Positions 47,556-59,454 of a DNA stretch of 64,000 nt are shown in pieces. The translations under genes and the position numbers were made by a program. The notes beneath the pieces were generated by a model. That model was not told the origin of the DNA. It did not search any database and worked only from the letters and a program-made list of their open reading frames with translations. Within the stretch, counting starts at the first letter, position 1; each line of letters starts with the position of its first letter. This DNA comes from Schistocephalus solidus (lineage: Eukaryota > Platyhelminthes > Cestoda > Diphyllobothriidea > Diphyllobothriidae), in contig WEDG01007142.1 in NCBI GenBank assembly GCA_017591395.1, positions 1 through 64,000 on the forward strand, written 5' to 3'.

Positions 47556-49033
47556 TTAATATCAAACTCAAGTTAAACTATGATATACACTGCTAGAATA
47601 CATAAACGTGGATTTTCGGAGTGGAAAAATAAAAAGCGAAGAATTCAACTGCTTAGACAGCAATGCAAGGCGGGAATATATGGTCCATTTCAACATCATC
47701 GGAAGAGGCAGCATACACTACGGCTGTAGAGATAATAACCAAGGAAAAAACAGTGCAGAACTGGCAGTTAAATTAATTCTGAAAAACCAGTAGACTGACG
47801 AAGCATGTGGCAATGACAATAAAGGTGCTAGAAAATTAAACGTCTAAGAAACTTAATTTAAAATGAAAATAATAAGGGGACTAAATTGGGAAAACACGTG
47901 TTTTTCAAAAAAATTAATTAGACAGACACTCACATGGGGGTATCTACATAGTGTGCCGGAGAATTATCTGTGCGGCTAAATTTCAGCCATTTATGGACCC
48001 TACGTTATTTTCGTATTTGATTTTCTGTTGTTTAGCTTTTTGTGAAGTCGTTTCCTTATCTGCTGGCAGACTACTTCGTACCTCCTCATGTTCTGTGTGC
48101 TTAGGTTATTAAGTCTAATGCATGAGAGTTTTTGTTAAATTCTCTGGAGTACACGCTCGGCAGATTGATCATGTTGAGGAACACCAGTGGAACGGCGAAT
48201 GCAGTCACTCCAGGGGAGCCGATTCTGTCCACATGTTCGATCCTATGGAGTATCTCGAAACGTTCGAAGTGTTCGACACATTAAAGTTTACGCAGAAAAC
48301 GGGAACATTTTGAGGTTTATAAGGTCCGCTGTGTTCGCTGAGATTTATATAATTTATCCAAGGCGTTGGTTAAAAGCTCTTATCTATAAAGGTTATTCAC
48401 AAAGGAATTTTGTGAGAAAATTTGGAAAAATATGGAATTCAAAATTCGTTCGTTTTTTCATTTCTTATTCTGAACCTAACGTTTCATATTTAGGAGTCAG
48501 AAACTCCGACATTGAAGTTTTCCAGGCAAAGGGGATTTCCTTATTTGCTCAATCTCTTTATCTTTTGTGAGGGTGAATACCAGTAATTAGTTTGTCGCTG
48601 CAGGTTTTCATACCACTGTTTCTAGAAAAAAATAAAAGTATTGCGTTATAGTTTGGACCACTTTTCTATAATTCTTTCTCTGGAGTCCTCCACTTCTACA
48701 CTTCCACTGGAATGAACAATAGCAATTTTTGGGATATTCTACCCTATGGAATATAATTTTTCATATACATGTACAAAGATCTGAGCTCTTGTAAATTGAC
48801 TAAATGATATTTTGGGATGCATATCTTGTAAACTTCAACACACAGGATTGAATTGCTCTAATGACCATCTCATTCTCAGAGAATAAAGTGCCTATGGCGG
48901 GCTTCGTGGTATCACTTGTTCGCTAGACGTTTACTATGCTTGTCCGTTATGCACCTATATATCGGAGATTAAGAACCATATTACTATATGAAGAGAGAGG
49001 GTCGTTCTGTAATGCTATTAAATATAGGTCAAT
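47556..49033. other. Unassigned DNA with one open frame pair
   Basis: Overlapping frames at 48,122-48,313 and 48,187-48,570 (+) are open but lack a family signature; the segment KGYSQRNFVRKFGKIW is only vaguely like the post-catalytic part of some reverse transcriptases. Nothing else was recognised. Confidence 0.3.
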
Positions 49034-49090
49034 GCCTTGCCGGTGCCTTGCCGGTGCCTTGCCAGTGCCTTGCCGGAGCCTTGCCGGTGC
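49034..49090 (+). repeat. 11-bp minisatellite, five copies
   Basis: GCCTTGCCGGT is repeated five times with single-base variants (CCAGT, CGGAG). It is GC-rich inside AT-rich DNA. Confidence 0.9.
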
Positions 49091-50409
49091 TAACCAAATA
49101 TAAATTCTTAATCCTAAATAGGCATTTTGGGCATGTAAGGGAGAATGCTGAGACCGAGACAAGATAGCAGACTAGATACAGGAAGAAGTTGACGGGAAAG
49201 TGGCAAAAGCGCTGGAATGAGAGTTTACTTCATTTGACGCCTTGGATTAACAATAAAACTTTTGGATGTGTACGAATGTAAAGCTGGAATGCCAATCATA
49301 TAAAATTCCTGTTTTGCGCTGATATCCTAAAGTTCTTGAACCATAGCAAAGATAACAGAAAAATTGCTGCAGGGCCAACGAATTTAGTTAGAAGTCAACA
49401 GTTGTTATCGATTTAAAGAAATCTTAAAAATCGGAATGAGCGGATTGTTACATGCGAACAATCTGAGGGGAATTGAAGTAGCGGGGCATGTGCAGAAACT
49501 GGGAAATGACAGGGGCTAGCTGACCAAGAAATAAGTTAAGGTTGGCAAGTTCATCGTGTTGACTGTCTGGTCAAACTAAACACAGTTGTTTCGGGTTGTT
49601 GTACTTTATATATTTCAATTTCCTAATAACGTACTCAGTATAGCAAATCCGGTTAGGTATCAACAAACGTTGAAGCGCTGCATAAGTACGTGTGCAATGC
49701 TAGAACCATCACATCTCATCCCAAAACTGGCTGCATATAAGATGAGATATAGTAGATTTAATACAAAAAAATGTTTGCATAGCATTCCGTTAAGAATAAG
49801 CAGTGTACAACAGGAATTAGTTGTAACAGTAATTAAGTAACCTGATAATAATAATTTTATGTTAGGCCATTTCAAAGGCAACATCAAAAGCAATAAACAG
49901 TATCGATCGAGCAAACAGTGAAAAACTGCTAATGACTACTAAATATAATAACTGGCATTTTTTACATAATTATGGTTATTCAGGAGAGATTAAATGCAGC
50001 CCATTTAATGGTAGCATTCAGAACGGTGAATGGTTTGCACAAGTGCAGACAATGTTTTCAGTCTCTCTTCTATTTCGTGATACCTGGATGGTGCAGTAAA
50101 CGAGGGATGCACAATTGAATGGTAGGTTGCTGTCAGTTGAAGAATTTACTTTTTGCGGGCTGCCGAACCATCATTATGACTCTTAAGTAAAGACTTGACA
50201 AAAAGCCAAGAGACTTCGAACAACATGCAACCGGAAGATAAATTCAATTAAGTTGGCACCCAGAATTCCCGGAGATGTTCTGCCTGCAGAAAACAAGTGT
50301 GTGTGTATGGGAAGCCCCTTAAACGGGCCACGTGGTAGATGCGTCGGACCAACATGGGGCCACATCAGCACACGGCATGCGTTATTTGGGTTGCGATCCG
50401 CTAACAAAT
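49091..50409. other. Unassigned DNA
   Basis: No exon, RNA or repeat family was recognised in this stretch. Confidence 0.45.
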
Positions 50410-50680
50410 GCTGAACATGGGAGGTGTGGTGGCATGCCTAGGGGCAGCTAGGTGTTAGGGGACCCGGCCGTGCCGGCCCCCTGCGTCCTCTCCCGCTTCC
50501 GGTCTTCTTGACTCTGTCTTGACACTGGGCTCTGGTGGGGGAGGAAGAGAGTGTGCGGTAGCTGCAGCGCAAGGCTACTATCACTTAAAACTAATTAACG
50601 TGCAAGTCACCATCCCTGCACCATCTGATGTAGAGCATACGGTGGACCTCGTCGAAATTGACGGTCGAACTGTCGTGTGG
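50410..50680 (+). mobile_element. LINE 3'-end copy F (plus orientation)
   Basis: This is the inverse of the other copies. GGCATGCCTAGGGGC, then CTCTCCCGCTTCCGGTCTTC, then CACCATC and GGTGGACCTCGTCGAAATTG lead to GACGGTCGAACTGTC at the 3' terminus near 50,674. Only the last 270 bp of the 3' UTR is present. Confidence 0.6.
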
Positions 50681-50689
50681 GAGGGCTTG

Positions 50690-50860
50690 TTGGTGGTTCG
50701 TCATACTCATCGTACCCACACCGTTGTGTGACGCAGTCGGCGTGTTGAGGACTTTGAAGGGTTAAAGGTTTCGATGTGAGCGGTATCTGTACGTTAAATA
50801 CACGGAAAGCGTGTAAACGTGGTCAGTGGTGTGGTTTGCGTGCTAGTACAACTTGGAGTC
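50690..50860 (-). repeat. Diverged copy of the 419-bp repeat
   Basis: On the minus strand, CCGCTCAC...AACACGCCGACT, then GTGGGTACGATGAGTATGAC and AACCACCAACAA, match the order of words in the repeat at 52,907 and 58,022. It directly abuts LINE copy F. Only the central part is recognisable. Confidence 0.5.
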
Positions 50861-51594
50861 GGCCAGGGAAGACAAACTGCGTGCATAGTCGTCTTCTGAC
50901 AATAGAACGCTGAGTACGCTAACCGAATCACCATGTTCTCGCCTGTTGCTGGCGTTTACGTGGACACTGAGAAAAATGTACTGTTGCCCAGTTGATTATC
51001 TACAAAACATCTTTGGCGTCAACCTGGTGCTTCGTATTTATTTGATGTGCGAGAATTGAACTTTAAATTGATCAATTTTCTCGTTTACCTAGCCAGACAG
51101 GTATGACTTCGCGTGCTGCCTTCGCCAGACGCCTCGTTGCTTGGCAAATATAGCCCGTTCCACAGCAGCAGAGGAAGAAATAAATACACCAAAGCACCAG
51201 CACACTAGTCAAAGGGCCTACGCAAACGGGTGCTCGCAGATGATCGTATGTTCATTTGCTCAATTTCTAAGGACACGGCCAAAAATTGCGTTGATAAAAC
51301 AAACGGTGACCTACATATTCACTCACGTTGAAGCTCTAGTTGACAGATGGAATTTTCTTAACCCAAGCGTAGTTTCATGTGTTTTTGCCCCACCAAGCTT
51401 TCCGGGCCACTAGTATTTTAAAAAACCAATTTTAAAACTATCTACCTTAAGAGACTTAGGTCTAAGGTACACGAATTTTAGCAAAGGCTATACATTTATG
51501 CGGTATTATATCACATAATTTCTTCTTTCCTGAAATAAAGTTATAACTACACCTCATGTTTTTTCTACGCATCCTAGAATTCTGCTGTTTTCTT
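50861..51594. other. Unassigned DNA
   Basis: The 90-codon frame at 51,141-51,413 (+) has no motif. No repeat was recognised. Confidence 0.4.
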
Positions 51595-52030
51595 TTTAGT
51601 TTTGATCAACGCATCTGACTATGGTAAGATTAAAAATTTTCAGAGAGCTTTTACTCGAAGGCTTATTTCTCTTCTTGGATCAACTATCTCTTATACGGAC
51701 AGAGGTCCGTTAGCAAATATTAACTTTCTGTTAGTCAAACGAATCGAAGCCGGTCTCTGCTTCATGGTCCACGTTAACTCTAGCCCAAATCTACCACAAA
51801 TTAACGCTCTCACCTCGGTAGAGCAAACTTATGCCACTCGTTATTTCTCTATGATGATGTCCCCACTCGAAAGCTCCACAACTAAACGTTCTTGCTCTTT
51901 TTCCTCCAAATATGCTTCCACCTGGAATAATCTTACGCTCGAAATTAGGTTGTCGTCTACATTAGTGGTTTTCAAAACCAACTTACTTTAACATTAAACT
52001 TCGGAAGATTGAAAGTCCTTATTGTCCGTT
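51595..52030 (+). pseudogene. CR1/jockey-like LINE, RT C-terminal remnant
   Basis: A 129-codon open stretch gives the region after the RT catalytic core: IKNFQRAFTRRLISLLGS, then LLVKRIEAGLCFMVH, then KYASTWNNLTLEIRLSS and VFKTNLL at the end. The order FTRRL ... WN.L ... FK..L is the usual CR1/jockey RT tail. No catalytic motif is included, so this is a 5'-truncated insertion. It is a different family from the zinc-finger LINE. Confidence 0.65.
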
Positions 52031-52906
52031 TCCTTCACAAGGTCGCAACTTTTGGATTTTGAAAAGGGGTCCTCCTTGTATTTAGGCGGTTCCCCTGATA
52101 TTGCATTAGTTTTTCAATATATTTCCGTTATCCACTGCAGAGTCAATTTTGCAGCCATTCTTTCGTGTCCTCCTCCTTACAACCATCATTGCCAAATTTT
52201 GTAACCCTGACGATCGTAACCGCGGTCTGTTGATGATCGTGGCAGGTTCTGATGCTTTTGCCACCTTGTCGATGGACAACGCAGTCAGCAAGGTCGCATC
52301 TCGGTGACGATCTCGTGAAATCTTCTATATCCTCTTCATTTCGATCCTATTGTCTGCGATGAGCTCCTCCTCTCTCACCTCCAAGGTGGTTGTATACAGT
52401 AGCTCTGTCTGTTATACAACCTCTATCACGACAAGGAGCGTTCCAAACCCTCACATTATATCATCAAGATCACGGTCTTATCTCACTGCATCGTACCATT
52501 CATATCAACTACAGCTATTAATTTTTTAGAAGAGCAGTTTTTTTAATTGAGTGCTCACTGAAGTCTGCCACCAATTATATCCGCAGGATTCATTTTTCAC
52601 AGCTTCTTTCCTAGTTCACCGTTTCTTCCAAAGATTGTTAACTTTTTTTTAACCATGTTAAATTGTTGGGAGTCAAATGTCTACCATACTACTCGTTTCT
52701 GCTGTTCATATGGTTGTTCACACAAAGCAGAAATTATCCACTTTTTGTTTACTTATACCACGGTACTAAGTTTGACATGAGTGGACCCTCAGAGCCTTAA
52801 ATAGGAAATTTATTTATTTATTAGCAGTCGATGCCGTGGCCATTCGTGGGCTTATCCAACGCTTTATTGTCAGAAAACATTGATGATAACAGTTTGTTTA
52901 CCTGGC
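52031..52906. other. Unassigned DNA
   Basis: The first part may be 3' UTR of the LINE remnant just upstream. No gene or known repeat was recognised. Confidence 0.4.
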
Positions 52907-53325
52907 GGATTCCGAGTGGTACAAGCATGCCAACCCCAACACCAAATTACAGTCACAGGTATTCCGCTCACGGCAAATCCCTCCTCTCCTCCGCTGCCCC
53001 CCCATTATCCTAAACACGCTGACTCTGTCTTGCAACCGCGTGGGTACGATGAGTATGACCAACCAACAAAAACCCCTCCAGACACACAAAATACATATCA
53101 ACTCTGTACATTGCTCACGACTACATTCCATGTGATTTACTTGTTACGGCTTGGTGATGAGTTGCTGCACGTGATTGCTAGATGACTTTTTCATTTTTAT
53201 CAGGGGAATTTTTGCAGGAGTGTTCCTTTGAATATGTTTTTCACAAAGACTGATAATTCTTTCCAAAGAAGATTACGATACTGATTTCGGTGTTTATTAA
53301 AAGCTGAAAAATGCTAGAGTTATTC
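52907..53325 (+). repeat. 419-bp dispersed repeat, copy 1
   Basis: From GGATTCCGAGTGGTACAAGC to GAAAAATGCTAGAGTTATTC this is almost identical to 58,022-58,440, with a handful of substitutions and small indels, while the flanks differ. It lacks inverted termini and coding capacity. High similarity suggests recent mobility or segmental duplication. Confidence 0.85.
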
Positions 53326-54065
53326 ATATGATGTCAAGGTCATCGTGTGCAAAGGAACCACGTATCTTTTTGTTCTCCGACTTGGAAAGTTTGAAAATCG
53401 TTAACACTTCGCTTGTTCCGGATTCTGACATTAAAACTGCCACTGCGAACGTAATTGCTCTTTGGAATTTTTCTGAAATTTTCTTGTGCCGAATTACCTC
53501 ACAAAACGACATCAAATTGGAATTTGTTTTATCACCTTCGTCGACTTGATAAAAACAGCCTCTTCACCAATAAATACTGTCAACTGCTCAGTGGACCAAA
53601 AGTGCAAAACCCCTTGAAGATCTGCGAAGTTATCCAGGACCTTTGACCTCTACAAACGGCTGAGTCGTTCCTGAATATTCTTCCTATCATTTATTGTTTT
53701 TAAAGTGGTTTTTGAACGAATAGGCGCATTTATTGCTCATATTGTTTTCTATTGCGGCGTCGTTGGACCTCCGTTTGAGAAATTCGCTCGTCTCAAGCTT
53801 TGACTTTTGGCCAATAATCTGTTCCCCAAAGTCAGGACTAAACGAAATAATTTGTCGTTGGATCACTTGAAGGTTGCATCATTCTTTTGCTTCGTATTAA
53901 CATTCGATAGTGAATTCGGTTCGAGCACTTCTTTTTGTGCTCAGTAAACTATTCAGCGATAATTTAAGCTGCTCGTTAAAACTTAATGCATCCTCGTATA
54001 GATCTTGCTGGCATGGGAAACGTAAATGTTCACGACCCGACCATGCGAAAAAATTATTCACCGCT
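53326..54065. other. Unassigned DNA
   Basis: No family was recognised. Several short frames are open on both strands. Confidence 0.4.
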
Positions 54066-54135
54066 TCAGCCAGGACTCGAAACACCAACCTCTCGATTAG
54101 CTACTGATGCTCATGACCGCTCGGCCACCGAAACC
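54066..54135 (-). mobile_element. tRNA-Ser-like element (SINE head or pseudo-tRNA)
   Basis: On the minus strand, a perfect A box TGGCCGAGCGG (54,117-54,127) and a B-box-like GTTTCGAGTCC (54,073-54,083) flank an anticodon-arm-like GTAGCTAATC, which suggests Ser(GCT). The acceptor ends do not pair well and the B box lacks the usual GG start, so a functional tRNA is unlikely. Confidence 0.5.
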
Positions 54136-54525
54136 AGCAGAAAAACAAATAGTATACACTACAAAAATAATGATCTCTCCTATCTTTGTAAACCGTTTTT
54201 CGATTTCATGTGACAAAAACTTACCAGAAATACTCAAGTCACTCTCAGCAGACCGAGAAGAACCACAAAGCAGCAATAGCAATGAAGAAAGCAGTAAACT
54301 ACTGAACGTACAAAACTAAGCTAAACAGTGAAGGGCTGGCACACTGTGATGGATGCCGAGGACTCACAACCAGAGTTTTGAGATTAGAAGAGACCTCGAT
54401 CTCCTATCGGAAATAATATCAGTCCTCATAAAACATAATAAAAATTAACTCGCCGAAACACGATGCGAATGAGCCGAAAAACATCAGCAAGCTTGAACAT
54501 AATTATCACAAGGAAACGGTAGAAG

Positions 54526-55170
54526 TCAATAAAACTGTGTGCGAAACAAAGAACGAAGTCGTGGGCAAACCTCAAAGTCGGGTTGAGTAGGATGACCAGA
54601 GAAAGCGAGGGAGGTGTGTCTTTGGGTTAGATCTGATGGCATGGGATCGGGCGAAGTGGAATCGGTCGGGCGGTCGAGGCGGTGATCGTGGGTTTTGGCT
54701 GCTTGCGGACGGGCGACGGCCGGCGTGGCTGCGTGTCCGTCGGTTGGCAGTGGTGGGCGTGGTGACCCGTGAGTATTGGTGATGGGAGCGTCTGGACCTT
54801 GGATGCTTGTAGGCCCGGGGTGGGGACAGGGTTGTTGGTTGCGGGCGTTGTCAGGAATGGCGGTTTGGGAGAAGTTCATGGGATGATCTTGAGATGGACC
54901 GGCAGACAGGGACAGGGTTTGGACGCGGTGAGGACTCGTCATCAAGGGTATGATTCTTCCAGTCACGCTGAGAAGCGGGATTGAAGGTTTTCCTTGGGCC
55001 GGGTCGTGATGCGGTGGTTCGGTCTCCGGGGCTGCTGGGAGCATCCAAGAGGGTAAAACGGGATCTGCTGGCGTTTGAGATTTGTTGAATGATGCAAGAG
55101 AAACTGGTGTGACAGTCGACATCAAAGGAGAATCTTTCGATTGGGACCCATAGATTTGCAAATGAGGCAT
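54526..55170 (-). other. GC-rich, proline-rich open frame of unknown origin
   Basis: A 214-codon open frame is rich in Pro, Ser, Thr and His (TEPPHHDPAQGKPSIPLL, TPAVARPQAAKTHD) in an otherwise AT-rich area. No domain is recognised. Composition and neighbours suggest ORF1-type sequence from a retroelement, or a decayed exon; neither can be shown. A similar block lies at 56,431-56,760. Confidence 0.3.
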
Positions 55171-56430
55171 GAGGGGTTTAGGCCAGGATAGGTTTTAAGG
55201 GAATTTTAGAGGAAGTAAACAGCAAGATAGATCTATTGCTCTCAAGAAAAGTCCCAACTACGAAAAGAATCATCGTGGAGTTTTTTTCAGCCGGATTACT
55301 CTCCCCACCGATCGGATGAAAATAGAGACACTGGTAGCAGAAATTGAAGAGGGCAATCGAGAGGGAACAAAACTTGAAAATAGTAGGACAACAAAAATAG
55401 TCAAAACGGTGCCGCTCGTTTGAGAGAGAACATCCGGTGAAATTGACGGCAACCGCCGGTAAAAAGCCCTACCAAATGCCTATAGATTTGAACCCAGACA
55501 GGAGACTGGATATATCTTGTGAAATATCCAGCAGAAATCTCCATGCGGAAGACAGAACTAAAATCTTCAGAAATCGAGGCAAGGAAACTCAGAATTAAAA
55601 TAAATGTACAAATAATAATACAGAAATCCTAATTAGTAGAAATAAGATAGAAATTAAACTGAGTCGTAAGACCATTTATAACCAACTTCATAAGCTCTAA
55701 CTGAAACATGCTAAATGAACAAATCGCAGACACCGAAGTCGAATAAGACAGTTTCAGCTTATCCACTATGGATAGAAACTGACGTAGGGGTGGTGGAGTC
55801 ACTTAGTATTTATTCATACGAGAAGGCGGTGGCTTTCATTCGGATGGGCCCCTCACCAGAAGTGGGATCTCGTCTTGCAGAAATGCTGATATGCCGGCTA
55901 GGAGTCTTAAAACCAGCAGGACCTCAACAATTGCCCGTGGTAGTATGCTTATCGGCAGGTCAGCGAATGACGGACACGACGTCAGAAAGCACTCATCGCA
56001 GAGAGTAGAAAAGAGATGTGCCGTAGTAAGCTTATTAATATGCGCTTGGATTTCAGCGCTCCCGTATATCGGTCCAGTGTCAATGTACTGCTCGCGATCG
56101 GAAAAATTCCATGCGATGCAGAAATTTAGCTGCAGTTGAGTACCAAATGCGAGTTTCTTACGCAACATACGTCAAGTGAGGGGCTCTTGTTCCGGAGATG
56201 CTGCAGCAGTCAAGCTGTTTGGATCTAATATCATTAGTAGGGACGACAACTGCATCCTTGCATTAAGTTCTGCCACGTGCCGCTTGGAACAGAAGTGATC
56301 ATTTGTGTTCTTGCTTGAGATACGAAGTCATTTTCTGAAACGTCGGTACAAGATTAAAGCAGAAAATATGAAAGGTTATCAAAATAAAATTACTGAATGA
56401 GATAGGCCATGTCTGACCCCGATGCCTGGT
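55171..56430. other. Unassigned DNA
   Basis: Opposed open frames at 55,715-56,008 (+) and 55,836-56,168 (-) overlap and carry no motif. Nothing else was recognised. Confidence 0.35.
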
Positions 56431-56760
56431 TTATTTTGGTTGGTGGGTTGGGTTCGTGGTGGAGTTGGCGGGGCGGTCGTGGATGGGCCGGGGTGGGCGT
56501 CGAATGAGGTCTCGAGGACTGTTGGACGTGGCGGATGTCGGCAGTACGGACGTTTTAGAAGGGGCAGTGAGTCGGTTATTCTGGGGATGTTTACTTGAGG
56601 AGAAGTCCAGGCTTTTGGTCGAAATGGTCGAGGACGTGCCGAAAGGGAGTTCGAGGGTTTTGTGTACGTTGTGGGCCAGAGGCGAAGTCATGGGCTGCGT
56701 TCGTGTTGAAGACAATCGGGAAACAGGTTAATTGATAACTCTGATAAGACCTGCCTCTTA
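56431..56760 (-). other. Second GC-rich, proline-rich block
   Basis: A minus-strand frame of Pro/Ser/Thr/Arg-rich character (IRRPPRPIHDRPANSTTN) resembles the block at 54.5-55.2 kb in composition. It lies about 200 bp upstream of a plus-strand reverse transcriptase but is better open on the minus strand, so the relation is unclear. Confidence 0.25.
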
Positions 56761-56929
56761 TCCAGTTTTCAGCACGTAAGATTGTGCCAGGGGACCCGTT
56801 TTCTGGATGCTGCGGTGCTTGCTTGCGTCTGCAGAGCCAGAGTAGGCGCGGTTGATGGTTTGCAGTGGACGTAAGAAAAACTCTGCAAACGGCTGTCCAC
56901 TTCGTCACGCATTTGAACATATCGCAAGA

Positions 56930-58021
56930 AGTTCTCAATGGGCTCACAGAGACAGCTGGCCTTCAAAAATACTCCAAGATATTTTGAAAGTTCGATGGAG
57001 GCGGGGCTCTACCGAGAAGTGGAAGATAGCCAGCATGGCCGTCTGTAGGGAGGGACGTCGCCAGGCGGTTTGGGCCGGTCCGGTATAAGGTGTCTTGAGC
57101 GAAAATTGAGTGGAAGTTGTTGGGCGGATAGAGGCATCTTAGAATAACTAGCTAAGTTCATATCAACAGGTTTCGAAGTGGCGGGTCGATCCTGCCTCAC
57201 AAACTTGCTCCACATCCATGGAAAAGTTGGACCAAAATCGGCTGAGAAATGGGTTTGTCAGTCGATGCTAGTCTACATTGACTTTAGCAAAAGCCTGACA
57301 GGGTTCCACACAAACGTCTGATCTGCGCTCCGTCAAATGGTGTGACTGACGCAGCTTCTCAAATGGTTAGCCGACTTTCTCTGGAGCAGGCGCCAGCGTG
57401 TTTGTATCGGAGACGCAACAAGTCTCACTGGGAAAACCGTTCACAGTGGGAGTTCCGCGAAGCGTTCTGGAGTCCCATTTTGTTTCTGATATACGTAAAC
57501 GACTGCCTGGATTGTCTGACATGCGAGAGAGGTAATGTTCGCTGACGATTTGAAGTTATGGAACTCGATTGAAAAACCGGAGGATGCGCGAAAATTACAA
57601 CAAAGCTTAAGATCGCTTGCAAACGCAGATTGTGATGAGTGGCTGCTGAACCTGAATCTTAACAAATGCCAAATAATCCGACTGCGAGTCTAGTTCAGAA
57701 GGCTGATTGAAGTTTGAATACCAAAGTACTCCATCAGTGGTCACCAACTCCAGGAGGTAAATATTCTAAAGGACTTGGGTATATGGATAACACCAACTCT
57801 CAGTAAACCATCATCGTCGCACTGTGCGAATATCGCAAAGAAAGCAATGTGTATCTTAGGCGCAATCAGGGAGGTCCTTCGTTGGCGATTTTGACGAAGA
57901 GCTGGGCGCGTTTATAGAACATTTATCCGGCCGGTGTTGGAATATTGCGTTCAGGCGTAGCGCCCTTGGACGAAACATGACTACGCTCTTGCTGGAGAAA
58001 GAAGTTCAGCGGAGAACAACA
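56930..58021 (+). pseudogene. CR1/jockey-like reverse transcriptase, decayed
   Basis: Motifs appear in order across shifting frames: GSTEKWKIASMAV near 57,010; RSCLTNLL near 57,185; motif A VYIDFSK at 57,271; the DFL.R.RQRVCIGDATSLTG region; motif B-like SPILFLIYVNDCLD near 57,472; motif C FADD at 57,538-57,549; LNLNKCQIIRL; LGIWITPTL; and RPVLEYCVQA near 57,935. The order is diagnostic of jockey/CR1-type LINE RT. Frame changes (for example between motifs B and C) and stops make it inactive. It ends abruptly at 58,021, where the 419-bp repeat begins and the RT tail is missing. Confidence 0.75.
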
Positions 58022-58440
58022 GGATTCCGAGTGGTACAAGCATGCCAACCCCAACACCAAATTACAGTCACAGGTATTCCGCTCACGGCAAATCCCTCCT
58101 CTCCTCCGCTGCCCCCCCATTATCCTAAACACGCTGACTCTGTCTTGCAACCGCGTGGGTACGATGAGTATGATTAACCAACAAAAACCCCTCCAGACAC
58201 GCAAGATACATATCAACTCTGTACATTGCTCACGACTACATTCCCAATTTACTTGTAACGGCTTGGTGATGAGTTACTGAAAACACGTGATTGCTAAATG
58301 ACTTTTCATTTTTATCAGGGGAATTTTTGCAGGAGTGTTCCTTTGAATATGTTTTACACAAAGACTGATAATTCTTCCCAAATAAGATTACGATACTGAT
58401 TTCGCTGTTTATTAAAAGCTGAAAAATGCTAGAGTTATTC
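58022..58440 (+). repeat. 419-bp dispersed repeat, copy 2
   Basis: This is nearly identical to 52,907-53,325. Its left edge falls exactly where the reverse transcriptase reading of 56,930-58,021 stops. The RT tail does not resume after 58,440, so the junction is an insertion with deletion, or a chimeric retrocopy. Confidence 0.85.
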
Positions 58441-59174
58441 GAATATCTGGCGTATGTTTTCCGAAAGCTGCTTGTCTTCTTGAGCTGCATTTTATTTCCG
58501 ATGTCACGCATTTGGGTTGATAGACGCACGATCTCCTTTTAAGTGGACAGCAGCTCTCTACAAAGTGATAAATCAAGTTTCTTAAGAAGAACCAGACAGC
58601 TATTGGGTCAGGTAGGTGGGATGGGCTCCAATATAGCTCATTCAAACGTTCTTTCATTTTGGTATCATCCCCTTTCCAGACATTTCTCTCCCTAACTGCT
58701 CGAATTTTAGGTACAGAAAATAACGATACTCGTTAGTAAGAACGTAATGCTTCCCTTAGCCAAGGGGTGTATGAGAACTTAATTGAAGTTAACAGTTTTC
58801 ATGTCTTCTAAGGATGAGGTCCAAACAGCTTTACAGCTGCCCATTTTGTAACCGTGTTTCCATTGTGACGTAATGCGTACAGAACACTTCAGTTACCAAC
58901 TGTAGTAATTTCTGTTTGAACGAGTTTCAAAATCGAAAGCACTACATTGATTCCAAATAGATGTTTGGAATGTTTAAATATCCAAGTATTAGTATATTTT
59001 TGCTACGACAGATTTAATTAAACTCCGTGACTATTGCTTTGTTGTCCTGGTGGTCTTTATACCCCGGCAATATGGAGTTCCGGTGGATTTGGTACTTTTG
59101 ATCTACCAATAGTTATTTTGTAAACCGTGTTCCTATTTGGTGAGGACTCACAAGGGACGATGTCAGTGCCATCT
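58441..59174. other. Unassigned AT-rich DNA
   Basis: No exon or known repeat was recognised. Confidence 0.4.
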
Positions 59175-59335
59175 CGTATTAACATTGCGTTTTCCCACCT
59201 CTACGTCCGTTTTGAAACATACGAAAAGATAAAACTGATCCAGTCTGACGTCTCCGTCTGTGATCTGCTCAGATAATCATGTTTCAGTTAGAGGGACGAA
59301 GTCAAATTGCACGTGGTACTCGACCAGTTTAATCT
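59175..59335 (-). pseudogene. CR1/jockey-like LINE endonuclease remnant
   Basis: On the minus strand, FDFVPLTET is followed by TGA at 59,277-59,279 in the place where LINE endonucleases usually have Trp, then LSEQITDGDVRLDQFYLF. This is the catalytic-Glu (LTETW) region of the endonuclease N-terminus. No reverse transcriptase follows in this orientation. Confidence 0.5.
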
Positions 59336-59454
59336 CGTTCATTTTGTTGAATACACTGCACATGTTTTACATCCTTTTCATCTTGTTCTCAAACTGTCGA
59401 TCATCGGATATTTTTTCCGTTTTTTCTAACCTGAGGATCTTTTGCTGGATATTT

